From: Epichloe hybrida
Taxonomy: Eukaryota; Ascomycota; Sordariomycetes; Hypocreales; Clavicipitaceae
NCBI GenBank assembly: GCA_019022495.1
Contig: JAFEKR010000036.1
Location: forward strand, 62,001 to 126,000
Direction of reading: 5' to 3'
Length of the DNA stretch: 64,000 nt
Part shown: positions 24,000 through 34,516 of the stretch, one piece after another
Layout of the letters: each line of letters opens with the position of its first letter
How positions within the stretch are numbered: position 1 is the first letter of the stretch
Notes under the pieces: model-generated
Told to the model about the DNA's origin: nothing
What the model saw: only the letters and a program-made list of their open reading frames with translations
The model's database searches: none
Translations under genes and position numbers: made by a program

Positions 24000-26500
24000 A
24001 GGACTTCTATAACTATATACTTTACTACTACCTAATTAAGTTTCTATAAGGGGTAATTAGTTTTAATATTTTTAAGTAAAAGCTATACCTTATCTCTTAC
24101 CTAGAACTATTTTACTAGCTAATATAAAGTAAATATAGTATCTTACTACCTTTATTATATATAGGCTATTATAGCTTATACTAGATAAGTACCCTCCTAA
24201 AGGTGCTTAAGGAATTATATTACTTACCCCTTTAGTATTATTATAAAAGTAAATATATTTAGTAGTAACTAAACTAGCTTTAGATTATAGCTATATAGTA
24301 GCTTATTTAGGCTAACTTCTATTATAGAAAATAGCCTATTATTAATTATAAGCTAGCAAGTAACTAGATATTCTAGCTAGTTAAACTATAAGAAAAAGAC
24401 TATAATACATAGTATTACCTATACCTCTTAGTTTACTTACTTAGTATTAATATTAGTCTATAAGTAATATAATATAGAAAGTAACTAATTAATCCTAAAT
24501 AAGGAGTATAATATTATCTAAAACTTTCCTAACTAATCTAAACTATAATCTATAATAATTAATTAAGGAAACCCCCTAAACTATTACTAAACTATTTTAA
24601 ACCTCTTTATATATTCCTTAGCTCCTATAGATATTATAGCCTTAAGCTAAATAAATTTAGAGAGTTAATTTATAATAACTATTAGTTATTATAGTTTTTC
24701 TAGGGATAGTGCTAGTAAGTTTATTATAAAGTTAATAAAGATCTATAACTAAAACTAGTTAAGGATAAGTAAAGGCTTTAGTAAGCCCTAGTAATATTAA
24801 TAGCTCTTATAATTACTATAGTAGTAATAGTTATAAATAAACCTAGTAATATCTTATAATATCTTATTCTAGTAAAACTACTATTATAAGATTTAAAACA
24901 TAGTATTATAGCCTAGGTGCCTTACTACTAGTAAATTATAGCATTACTATATTAAGGTTATTATAAGAGGCTCCTAAGCTAGGACCTAGGTATAGCCCCT
25001 AAACTAGAGTGCCTTATAAGCGCTTATAGAATAATTTACTACTTACTCTCTTATAAGTGCCTTAATAGAAAACCTCTAGGCCCTTTCCTAGATAGCCCTT
25101 AATTAAATACTATATATAAGGTTAGAGATCTCAGATAATAGCCTAGTCCTATAAGGTCTAAAGGTATTTAGTAATAAAGAGAACCTTACTAGCTAGTAGT
25201 AATACTATACTACTATTATCTTACTATTTATCTAGTGTTAGTAAGAGTTATATAATAGTAATAGGTTATAGAATATATCTTATTCTAAAGGTTACCCTTT
25301 TCTAGTCTTATTCCCTTTAGGAAAGAGTATTAGGCTACTATACCTATATACTAGGTTTATACTAGAGATAGAAATTAAATAGTGTAAGTATATTTACCTA
25401 TTAAGCTTACTACTCTAATATTAACTAGGGAGTTATAAAGTACTCTAGGTTCTTATAGTCTATATAGATTATAAATAGACTAGAAACACCCTATAGCTTA
25501 GCTAACTATACCTTAAGGCATAAGATAATAGCTAATAATTCCTTATTATAAATTATATAGTTCTTTTATAAGAATATAAGGCTAGTAAAGTAATAAGTAA
25601 CTAGGTATATAATGCTATCCTAGCCTTATTAGGAAAGGCATTCTCTAATAGCTATTCCTAAATAATTAGCTTTTACTACTATAGGGAGATCTAGATCCTA
25701 TTATACTAGTACTAGGTATATAATAAAGGTGTCTTTTAACCTATTAAAGGCATTATTCTCTTTAGGCCCTTATTAAAAAGGGACATTCCTCTTAGTTAAT
25801 TATATTAGTAATGCTACTAGTTCTAAAAAGTTACTAATAAAGTTATAGTAAAAGTTAGTAAACCCTAGGAAGCTATAGACCCTCTAAAGTTTTATTAAGG
25901 CTACTTATTCCCTAATAGCTATAACCTTTGCTAAATCTAGATAAATAGAATAACTTACTATAATAATATATCCTAGGTATTAAATCTCCTTTACTATAAA
26001 TATAGACTTATTAAGGTCTAAGTATAACCCTATAGCCCTTAGGTAGCCTAATATTACCTAGACCTTAGCTATATAGTCTTTCCTTAATCCCCCTAAGTAA
26101 ATTAAGATATTATCTAAGTATACTATAATAAAATCCTCTAATATATCCCCTAAGGACTTATTAATATAATATTAGAATATTACTAGTGCACTAGCTAGGC
26201 TAAAGGGGTAAACTAGCTACTTAAATAGCCTAAACCTAGTTTAAAACGCTATTAGGTGCTCCTAGCCCTTAGTAATCCGTAGCTTATAAAACGCTATATA
26301 AATATTTACCTTTATAAACTAGTGTGCCTAGGATAAGGAATAGAGTATCTCCTTAATTAATAGGAGAGAATAGTAATCCTATACTATTATCTTATTAAGA
26401 GCGTAATAGTTTATATAAAAACACTAACCCCTATTAGCCTTTTTAATAAGAAAGACTAGAGCTATAGCTAATAATAAGCTAGTATAAATCTAACCCTTAT
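24000..26500 (-). pseudogene. Reverse transcriptase, RNase H and integrase of gypsy C
   Basis: Minus-strand conceptual translation gives a reverse transcriptase of the form KVDIYAAF.KLRITKGQEH (partly restored from RIP). The catalytic box reads VYLDNILIY around 26,103-26,128 (family DD, here DN). LGYII and a LRSFLGFTNYYR-like segment follow. RNase H lies near 25,500-25,700 and ends in a DALSRRE-like segment. Integrase at about 24,000-24,750 has INFIINLLAL (family DFITDLPA) and RLSKFIQLKAI. Gag should lie upstream at about 27,300-28,600. All frames are broken by TAG/TAA stops. Confidence 0.72.
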
Positions 26501-28659
26501 CTATTAAGTCTATAATCTAGCGTCTAACCTCTAGAAGCTAGTCCCTTAGTATATTATATAGCAGTCCCTAAGGGAGCATTAGTTTAGACCTATCCTAATT
26601 CTTACATAAGCATATGTAGTAATTAAGGGACCCCTAGTAAGGAGGTAAGCTATTAGCTTTAGCTTTATTAAAAAGGTCTATAAAGTTAGCTAACTCCTTA
26701 GGTAATATTAATATGTCTAGGCTATTTAGTTTTATCTTAGGCACTATAATCTATAGTACTATTATTATCTCCCTAAGGCTTATAGTAATAAATATTATAG
26801 AAGTGTTCTTTCTCTAGTATACCTAGCGCGCTTCTGTGGCATATAAGGACCTAATAATCCCTTATACTAAAGTCTTTACCTTACGCGTAAAGGCTTTAGT
26901 AATATATAAGCCCTTTATTACTCTAATAACTAATTACTATTTTACTATGTAAATAACCATATTATAATATTCTAGCTATAGTATCCTAAGTATAATATCT
27001 TATATAAGGCCTAGGATAATATATAAATATACTAATAACTCCTAGCTATTAATATCTATTCTATTGTATACTATATAGGTAATTAAGAAAGTATTCTCCT
27101 ATACTCTCTTTCCCTTCCTTTCTATTTTTACTATAGTCTAGATATACCTTCTCTTTAGTAACTATATAAGCTCTAGGCTAAACTATTTTACTACTAACTT
27201 ACTTATAGCACTATAATAATTATAACTATAATTAATCTAGATATTAATATAATAATATATATTAAAGAGTATAGGAATTAAGAATAGTAGTTAGTCTATA
27301 TATTATACTATATCTCGCTTTAACTCTATATAGCTTAAATAGTTATCCTATATTATAGTATATAGTTAGCCTCCTTACCCTTATATAAGACTTTACTTAG
27401 GGGCTACTTATTTTCTATAGGGGGAATATTTACCTCCTTATTTACGCTTTTCTTATTTACTTTATATAAGTTAATACTAACCTATAGGGGATAGGGTAAG
27501 AGGAAGGTATACTCCTAAATATAATAGTCCTTAGATTTATATTATAGGTAGTATCTCTCCTAATAGTATTTAGCTAACTTTACTTCTAATACCTATTTAG
27601 CCTATTATATATTTATAGCTAGCTTTAGACCCTTTTCCTTCTTAACTAGCCTATTTTATTTTCCTAATTAAGTCCTTACTATATATACCTTAGTTATTAG
27701 CGTGTTACTCTTATAATTAGTCTAAGGTATAGGTTTAGCTAGCTATAGTTTGCGTTAAAACTAGTACTTATTCTCTATAGTAAGGGCCTTAATATTAACT
27801 ATAATCTTATAATACTATATAATAGCTATATACCACACGCTTTAGCTAATACCCTAGCCTATGCTAATTTCTCTTAAACGCTTATTAAGTGCTTATTAAA
27901 GCTTTACTAGCTTTATATTATCCCCTTAATAATCCCCTCTTACTAATAAAAGCTTCTTTATAAAGTAAATAAAAAATATAAAAAATAGCTCCCCTAGGCC
28001 CTATTTTATCTAGTTAAGTTTTATAAGGGCTATCTCTTACCTATATAAATTAGAGAACATAAACCTAAGGTATTCTAGGAATTTAGCTAGGTTAAAATTA
28101 TAAATACTACCTTATTTAAAGAAAGTAGCTACCTAGGACTAGACTTTAGAGAATAGGTTTTAGTAAATAAATATTTACCTATTTTTATTAGTTCTAATAA
28201 AGTCTTTATTTACCTATAGCTTATATTTTATTAGGAACTTTTATATAGTAAATAAAGCCTTATTACTATTATATAGGTTACCTATAGGGATAGGTTTTTA
28301 TTTTACCCTAGGTATAGTTAAGACTAGGTTAAAGGTAAGAGGTAAAGTAAGGTTTACTATTAGGGTATTAGGCTAGGCTATAATAGGTAATTAGGTTAAG
28401 AGTCCTATAGTGTTTATAGCTACTTATTATTAAAGGCATGTAAGTTTTACTATTTACTTATTAAGTATAAGTTAGAGTATCTTAAATTAGGCTTATTAAG
28501 CTACTAGTAATACTATAGCATTAGATAGGGGAGTTATTATCCCCTAGCTAAGTTAGTCTTATAGTTAGAGCATGTTTACTATATCTATTAATATATCTAT
28601 TAGTATTTCTATTATATCTTTTAGTAGTTATTAAAAAGGACTAAAGGAAGTCTCTTAAT

Positions 28660-28876
28660 TATTATAGACTAGCCCCTAGGCTACTATAATAAGGCGTTAA
28701 TATAGTATTAAGAGACTTAAGGAGAAAGGAGAAAGGGTAAGAGGCTATCCCTAGTAATACCCCTTATACCCCCTTAGTTACTTATATAAGCTTCCTTTCC
28801 CTACCCTAACTACTTCTACCACTCCCCTCTCTAACTACTATACGAACAATGCTTAGGCAAAGCCTAAGCCCTTACA
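28660..28876 (-). repeat. 5' LTR of gypsy C
   Basis: 217 bp, ending CCCTTACA next to TATAG. Its inner edge (TATTATAGACTAGCC) is RIP-changed against TGTTATGGACTGGCC in the other LTR. Confidence 0.87.
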
Positions 28877-29559
28877 TATAGGCAGGATACCTTTATATTT
28901 AAATCCTAGCTTTAATACAATAGAATTAACTATTAGGTTAGCTTATAGTTACTAATTTAGCATAGTAGTAATTTACTACTAATAGGGAAAGAGCTAAATA
29001 TATTAGGCAAATAGATAAGCTTTTAGTAAAACTAGGAACTATAACCTATTATAAAGAGAAAAAGTTCTTTAAACACTATTTAAGTTAAGTAAAATATTAG
29101 AATTAGCTAAAGATATATTTATATCCTATATAACAAATTATATAGTTATAATAGTAGTAGTATTTAGATAAACTAAGAATAAGATAGGATAAATTAAATA
29201 TACTATTATAATTAATAGAGAGATATAATAAAAACATTAATATAGTAAAGGCTATTTAAGACATAGTTAATACTAAGGAATAAGATAATAATAATAATGA
29301 CTTTATAAGTATAGAGTTAGATTTAGATATAGAGTAGTAAAAACGCAAATAAGCAATAAAAGATTTAATTACGGATAATTACGTAAGAGTTATAAAATAA
29401 GAGTAACTAAAGAAAATAAAAGTAAATTAAAAGGATAAGGATTTTACTAATAAATTAAATAAAAATAACGGTAATAAGGTTAGATTTAACCTTACTAAGG
29501 ATTAGAGTATTGCACTAAAACGTGTAGTGTAGTGTAGTATTTGTAGTGTAGTGTAGTAA

Positions 29560-29697
29560 CTACACTACAAACTACACTACACTACAAACTACACTACACT
29601 ACAAACTACACTACACTACAAACTACACTACACTACAAACTACACTACACTACAAACTACACTACACTACAAACTACACTACACTACAAACTACACT
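29560..29697. repeat. 16-bp tandem array (ACTACACTACACTACA-like)
   Basis: About eight near-perfect 16-bp units built from CTACA in the left subterminal arm of copy 3. Copies 1 and 2 carry only two to three units here. Confidence 0.85.
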
Positions 29698-30189
29698 AAC
29701 TATAAGGAAAAAAAAACTATAATACATTACACTACAAATCTTTTTTCCTAAACTACACTAACTACAAACACTATAAATGTAATATTAGACTTTTTATTAG
29801 TTATTAGTATTATAAGGCTTAAAAGAATACTAGTTATATAAAAGCTTTTATTATTACCTATTTTATTTAATTAGTTATAGAATTTATAATATTATATTAT
29901 TTTAGTAATTTTACTATAACTAAGTAAGGTTATATATAATATTATACTTTTTTAATAATACTATTTAACTTAATACTCTTTTTCCCTAATATAACTTAAA
30001 GAAAAACCTTCTTATTATATTATTTACTATTTCTATAAATTATTTTATATTTCTATAAATTATTATTACTTATTTTAAAAAAACTATAAAAAGAACTACT
30101 AGTAAACTTAATATAAGTAGCTTATTATATCTTATTATAGCTTATAATAGCTTATAATAGCTTATAATACTAATATAATATTACTAATA

Positions 30190-30285
30190 TTACTAGTATT
30201 ACTAAGATTACTAAGATTACTAAGATTACTAAGATTACTAAGATTACTAAGATTACTAAGATTACTAAGATTACTAAGATTACTT
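30190..30285. repeat. 9-bp tandem array (ACTAAGATT)n in copy 3
   Basis: About ten units, the same unit and position as in copy 2. Confidence 0.87.
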
Positions 30286-33200
30286 ATAATATTATTAGTG
30301 TTAAAGTTTAATAAATAATAAATAATAAATAAATAACTTAAATATAAATACTAGTAATTATAAGTAAATTACTATAGTAAAAGCTATAGTTTTTAATAAC
30401 TTTATATTTTAAGGTTTTTAAAAATATTAATATTATAAAAATGTTTTCTCTTTTATATTTTTTTAAAATAATAATAAAAGTAAAATAATAGTAATTAAGG
30501 TTATTAAAGCTTTTATAATAAGTATATATATATTCTTTTTACTAAATAGCTAATTATATAGCTAGTCCTAGTACTTTAACTACCTTTTATAATAAGTATA
30601 GTATATTATATAAAACTAAGTCCTAGTATTATTTTTAAAAATAAGTTAAACTTATTTTTTATAGCTTAATTAAGCTATATAGGGTAATTAAAATAATACT
30701 ATTAGTTATTTATTAATATACTATAAATATACTATAAATATTAGTTTCTTATATTCTTTCTTTATATATTATAGTAATAATATATATAAAGTTACTATAT
30801 ATAACTTCTTAAAGCTTTAAAATTATAAAGCTTAAAGTAACATTTAATTAGTTTAAATAGTAAATAAATAGTTTAAGCTTTTTTTAAGTTCTTATTATAT
30901 TAATAATAATATTAAAGTACTAAGTATATATTCTATTAACTTTTATATATTTATTTAGATTTCTAATTTAATTTAATTATATTAGTTTAGGGTATTTTTT
31001 AATTAAATTAATAATAATAATATAAAATAATTAATAATAATAGTAAATAAAATAATTAGAAGGTTTTTCTTAAAGTTATATTAGTAAAATAAAGTAATAA
31101 GTATAATAGTATTATTAAAAAGGTATAATATTATAAATAACCCTAGTTATAGTAAAATTCTTAAAAAAAGTGAATATTATAAATTCTATAACTAATTAAG
31201 TAAAATAGGTAATAATAAAAGCTTCTATATAACTAGCTTTCTTTTAATCCTTATAATAACATTATATAATAAAAAGGCCCACTTTTTTTTACTAACACTA
31301 CATTGTAGTTTTTGTAGTTAGTGTAGTTAGTAACTACACTAACTACACTACACTACAAGCAAAAAAAAACTACATTATATTATACTATAAAAAAAAAAAC
31401 TACATTACACTAACTATAAAAAAAAAACTATAATATATTAACTATAAGAAAAAAAAAACTACATTACAAATACAAATTTTTCCTAAAAACTACACTAACT
31501 ACACTACAAACAATACTCTGCTAAGGATAGTCCTAAACTAGAGTCTAAACCTAAAAGTAATAAGGAAACTAAAGCTAAGGGCACTAAGGGTAAATATAAG
31601 GACGTAAAAAGTAAGATAGATAATAATATTAGCGAAATGCTTGCTAAGTATATTATTAGACTATTATAGGTCTATGAATAAATTATAGACCTTAATTTTA
31701 AGCTATTATTCCTTAGATTTAGGAAGCCTAAATCTAGAACTAATGCTTAAATGCTAATACCTAATATTAGTATAGTAGCATGTAAAAGAGTAATAGAAGA
31801 ATTTAATATAAAATATAAAGGAAAGAGCATTAAAGGAGTTAGTTTTAGTAAGTTTAAATACACTAAATTAAGTTATAAGAATAGTAATTAGGACGTTAAA
31901 TATGTAATATAGGCTTATACATATAAATTCGCTCTTAAAGGCACTATAATAGTGTTTAATAGATTAGAAGTTAACTTAAAGAATATATATTTTATATTAT
32001 AGTAAAACGTAATTATATAGATCTTTACTATATTTAAAGAATAAAAGGCTATATTAATTATAAAATAAGCTATAGTAAGATAGGTAGGAAAGCCTATGTA
32101 TTAGATTACTATTAATCTAATAGAATATAAAGTAATAAGAAAAGTAAAGGGCTAGGTAAAAATAGTAGTAGTGGCTATCTATAATAGTATAATAGTTAAA
32201 TATAAATAGTAAATAGCTATATCTAATAGCACGTTATCTCTGCCACTATAAGCGAATCCTTTAGCTCTTTATTTTACTAATAAATATAGCGTAGTAAATA
32301 CCATAATTATAGGCGCTTTAGCTAGTATTAGATAAGTAAACTTACTTTATATTAGTATAAAGAAGGAGTTAATATAGAAATTATTAGAATTATAAAAGGA
32401 TAAGGAAAGGAGTAAATAATATAAGTAAAGTAAGATTAATAACCTAGTTAATTAAGTTAACTAGGTAAAGAAAGGATTTAAAGACACTAGAAAATAGGTA
32501 AATAAAGTATATATAATAGTAAAGGATTTAGTAAAAGAGGTTTACTAACTAATAGCTTTAATATAGAAGGAGGTAATAGTAGTCTAAGATAAGTTTTTAA
32601 AGATATTAAATATATTAAAAAACTAGAAAAAGAGAATTACTAAACTTAATATAGGTAAGACACTAATTAAATTTAATAAATAAATTAATACTTTAAAATA
32701 AAGTATAGTTTAAAAGGATAAGTATAAGGTAAAGATTATAGCTCTAGGTAATATAGTAATAGAGATATTAAGAAAGATATAGGATTAGGTAGTAACTATT
32801 AATAAGCCAATAAAGGAGTAAAAAAGATATAAAGAATATACTAGGAAGGTAAGAGTAGCTTTAGTAATACTAACTCTAGTAATACTATCTCTAGTAATAC
32901 TAGCTTAGGTAACACTAAATTTAGGTAATAGGTAACTATAAGGTAAGATAGGCTTGCTATTAATACTAAGTAAGAAAAATTAGTCTTTAATAACACTAGT
33001 TTTAGGTAAATTTAACACCCTATAAGATAAAGAACGCTAAATAACACTAAGATTAGGTAATAAATATCTATAGGAGAAAATAGTATTACTACTAATGCTA
33101 ATAAAGAAGCTTAAGCTACCTAGTAAAATAGCAAAGAACTAAATAGTTTTATAATAAGGAGCGTTAGCAATACTAGTCTTACCTAGCCTAAATAGAGCAC

Positions 33201-33770
33201 TACCTATATTATTAGATAAATTAAAGATAGTAGTAATATAAAGATAAACAGTATCTCTAACTCTACCCTTACTAATTATTAAAGTAATAGAGATGGATAA
33301 ATTCACTAGTTCACTAGATTAAGAAAATAGATTTAGACTAAATTAAGATAAAAATAAATAGTATAATAGAATTTAAGAATTTACTAAAAGCTAGATAGAT
33401 TTTACTAGTTTACTAAACTAAGAGAATAAATTTAAACTAAATTAGAATAGAAATAGTTAGTGTAATAAAACTTAAGAATTTACTTAATAATAGGAAATTA
33501 GTAATAGAAAATAGGAAGGTAGTAAATAGAAAATTAATTTTAGAAAGGTTAAATGCATTATTTAATATAATAATTCTAGAGGACTTATTAAGAGATATAG
33601 GGCATTAAAAAATCATTATAATACGTGGTAATAGCTATTCTAAATTTTTCTTTTATGCGATTTTAATAGATAATTTTTTATTAATTTATTTAGCTAGGTA
33701 AAGTACAAATCTAGTTATAGTCTAATTACCTTTAACTAGGATAGTTATCTTTTAAGGTATACCTAGCACT

Positions 33771-33967
33771 TATTATATAGTAAAGCTAGATATAGGCGTA
33801 TATAAGACTAGATTTAGACTTTAGATAAAAAGAATTAACCTTCTTTAGATATCTTACCTTACACCTAATAGTAGCTCTTATAGCGAACTTAGTATAACTT
33901 TACAATAGCAGATCCGTTAGCCCCTCTAACGGATTCGCCTTACATCGTGCCAAACCTGCACGTAACA
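33771..33967 (+). repeat. 3' LTR of gypsy B
   Basis: Its inner start reads TATTATATAGTAAAGC against TGTTACGTGGCGGAGC in the 5' LTR, all RIP-type transitions. Its outer end is intact (CACGTAACA). Confidence 0.87.
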
Positions 33968-33972
33968 TTAGG

Positions 33973-34003
33973 CCTCACGCCTTACAACGTACAGCGTCTC
34001 ACA
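33973..34003. repeat. 3' LTR of element A, right part
   Basis: 31 bp, CCTCACGCCTTAC to GTCTCACA, completing the 3' LTR of element A to 167 bp. It is followed by the target duplication CTTAG (34004-34008). Confidence 0.87.
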
Positions 34004-34489
34004 CTTAGCTACTAAAATGCGTTTTCTAGTGTTAATTTTAGTTATTAAATTATATACTTATATTAAATACTCTCTTATTAAAGGTAGTAAGTTAGAGTTA
34101 AAATAAAATATACTAAAGATACTTCTTAAAGAAGCTATTTATTTTAAATAAAGGGGTTTTTACTAATAATTTAATTAATAACTCTTTTATTATAATTAGA
34201 TAGTTTTTTTAGCTATCCTAGGTATAGTAAATCTTAACCCTTAATTTAATATTAATACTACTATATAATACTATATATATTACCTATAAGAATATCTTCT
34301 TCCTTAGTAATCTATTATAGTAAGTAGTTTTTTTTATATAATTTATAAATTTTACCTCTTTTATAAGGACTTTAATTCTTTTTTTAAGTAATATAAGGTA
34401 TTATAGAAGGAGTAATTATATCTTAAAGATAGGGTCTTTATTATTATAATTAACACGCTACTTAAAAATACGTGACTTCGGTGGAAATT

Positions 34490-34514
34490 CTTCGGAATTA
34501 CCTGGACCCCACTG
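34490..34514 (-). repeat. Right TIR of mariner-like element
   Basis: It ends CCTGGACCCCACTG and is followed by TA. It pairs with the left TIR across the whole AT-rich block. Confidence 0.85.
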
Positions 34515-34516
34515 TA

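Larger units (their letters stand above)
21388..28876 (-). mobile_element. Ty3/gypsy retrotransposon C, antisense inside B
   Basis: LTRs are 21388-21604 and 28660-28876, both exactly 217 bp (plus strand TGTTATGGACTGG to CCCTTACA). The target TATAG is at 21383-21387 and 28877-28881. The coding direction is minus: the reverse-complement translation from about 26,500 down to 24,000 gives reverse transcriptase, RNase H and integrase. A TATA-like CTTATATAAG lies in each LTR. The element is 7,489 bp including solo LTR D; without D and one target copy it is about 7.2 kb. It is RIP-degraded with no open frames. Confidence 0.85.
29503..31520 (+). mobile_element. hAT-like long-TIR element, copy 3
   Basis: 2,018 bp, starting TAGAGTATTGCACTAAAACG and ending CAATACTCTG, with target CTAAGGAT at 29495-29502 and 31521-31528. 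It shares the arms and the 9-bp array (30190-30285) with copy 2, and adds an expanded 16-bp array in its left arm. It is inserted in the extra coding-like region of gypsy B, whose frame continues across the site. Confidence 0.82.
20900..33600 (+). pseudogene. Extra coding-like region after pol in gypsy B
   Basis: Downstream of the chromodomain, three plus-strand pieces (about 20,900-21,387, 28,882-29,502 and 31,529-33,600) keep coding-like composition once gypsy C and hAT3 are removed. Across the hAT3 site the frame reads FNLTKDSPKLESKPKSNK without a break. The pieces are Lys/Glu/Asn-rich with long helical stretches. I recognise no domain. Un-nested it is about 3.3 kb, unusual after integrase in a fungal gypsy element. 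It could be an additional ORF or older sequence captured by the element. Confidence 0.45.
10126..33967 (+). mobile_element. Ty3/gypsy retrotransposon B, RIP-degraded, ~10.4 kb un-nested
   Basis: LTRs are 10126-10321 and 33771-33967 (196/197 bp, starting TGTTACGTGG and ending CACGTAACA). The 5-bp target TTAGG is at 10121-10125 and 33968-33972. Removing three hAT-like inserts, gypsy C and one target copy each leaves about 10.4 kb. Read on the plus strand through RIP stops, the order is gag-like, retropepsin-like, reverse transcriptase, RNase H, integrase, chromodomain-like, then roughly 3.3 kb of further coding-like sequence before the 3' LTR. That order is Ty3/gypsy (chromovirus-like). No frame is open, so the copy is dead. 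Confidence 0.85.
9561..34003. mobile_element. TRIM-like miniature LTR element A (interrupted)
   Basis: The 5' LTR is 9561-9727 (167 bp, TGTAAGAGACC to CGCCTCACA). The internal part is 9728-9989 (262 bp). The 3' LTR is 9990-10125 plus 33973-34003, also 167 bp after gypsy B is removed. The 5-bp target CTTAG sits at 9556-9560 and 34004-34008. The total of 596 bp, with TG..CA LTRs and no coding capacity, fits a terminal-repeat retrotransposon in miniature. The sequence keeps near-normal GC, unlike everything around it. The internal part holds GTGGGATTCAAACC at 9933-9946, whose reverse complement resembles a tRNA T-arm / B box, so a tRNA-derived component is possible. A clear primer-binding site was not seen. 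Confidence 0.82.
8670..34514. mobile_element. Tc1/mariner-like element, host of the whole nest
   Basis: Inverted termini lie 25.8 kb apart: left 8670-8693 and right 34490-34514 (reverse complement). Both read CAGTGGG(G)TCCAGGTAA and continue to TTCCGAAG, differing by a one-base indel. Both are flanked by TA (8668-8669 and 34515-34516), the target of Tc1/mariner elements. CAGTGGGG resembles the termini of fungal impala/mimp elements (family knowledge). Removing the TRIM insertion and one CTTAG copy leaves 891 + 506 = 1,397 bp, a normal size for this superfamily. The interior (about 8,730-9,555 and 34,009-34,440) is RIP-saturated, so no transposase frame survives and I cannot confirm one by reading. 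Confidence 0.78.

Noticed and set aside
8700..34460. AT-rich block as mitochondrial DNA insert or centromere core
   Set aside because: Target duplications, LTRs, TIRs and gypsy pol segments explain it as RIP-mutated transposons. A pericentromeric position is still possible but not shown.
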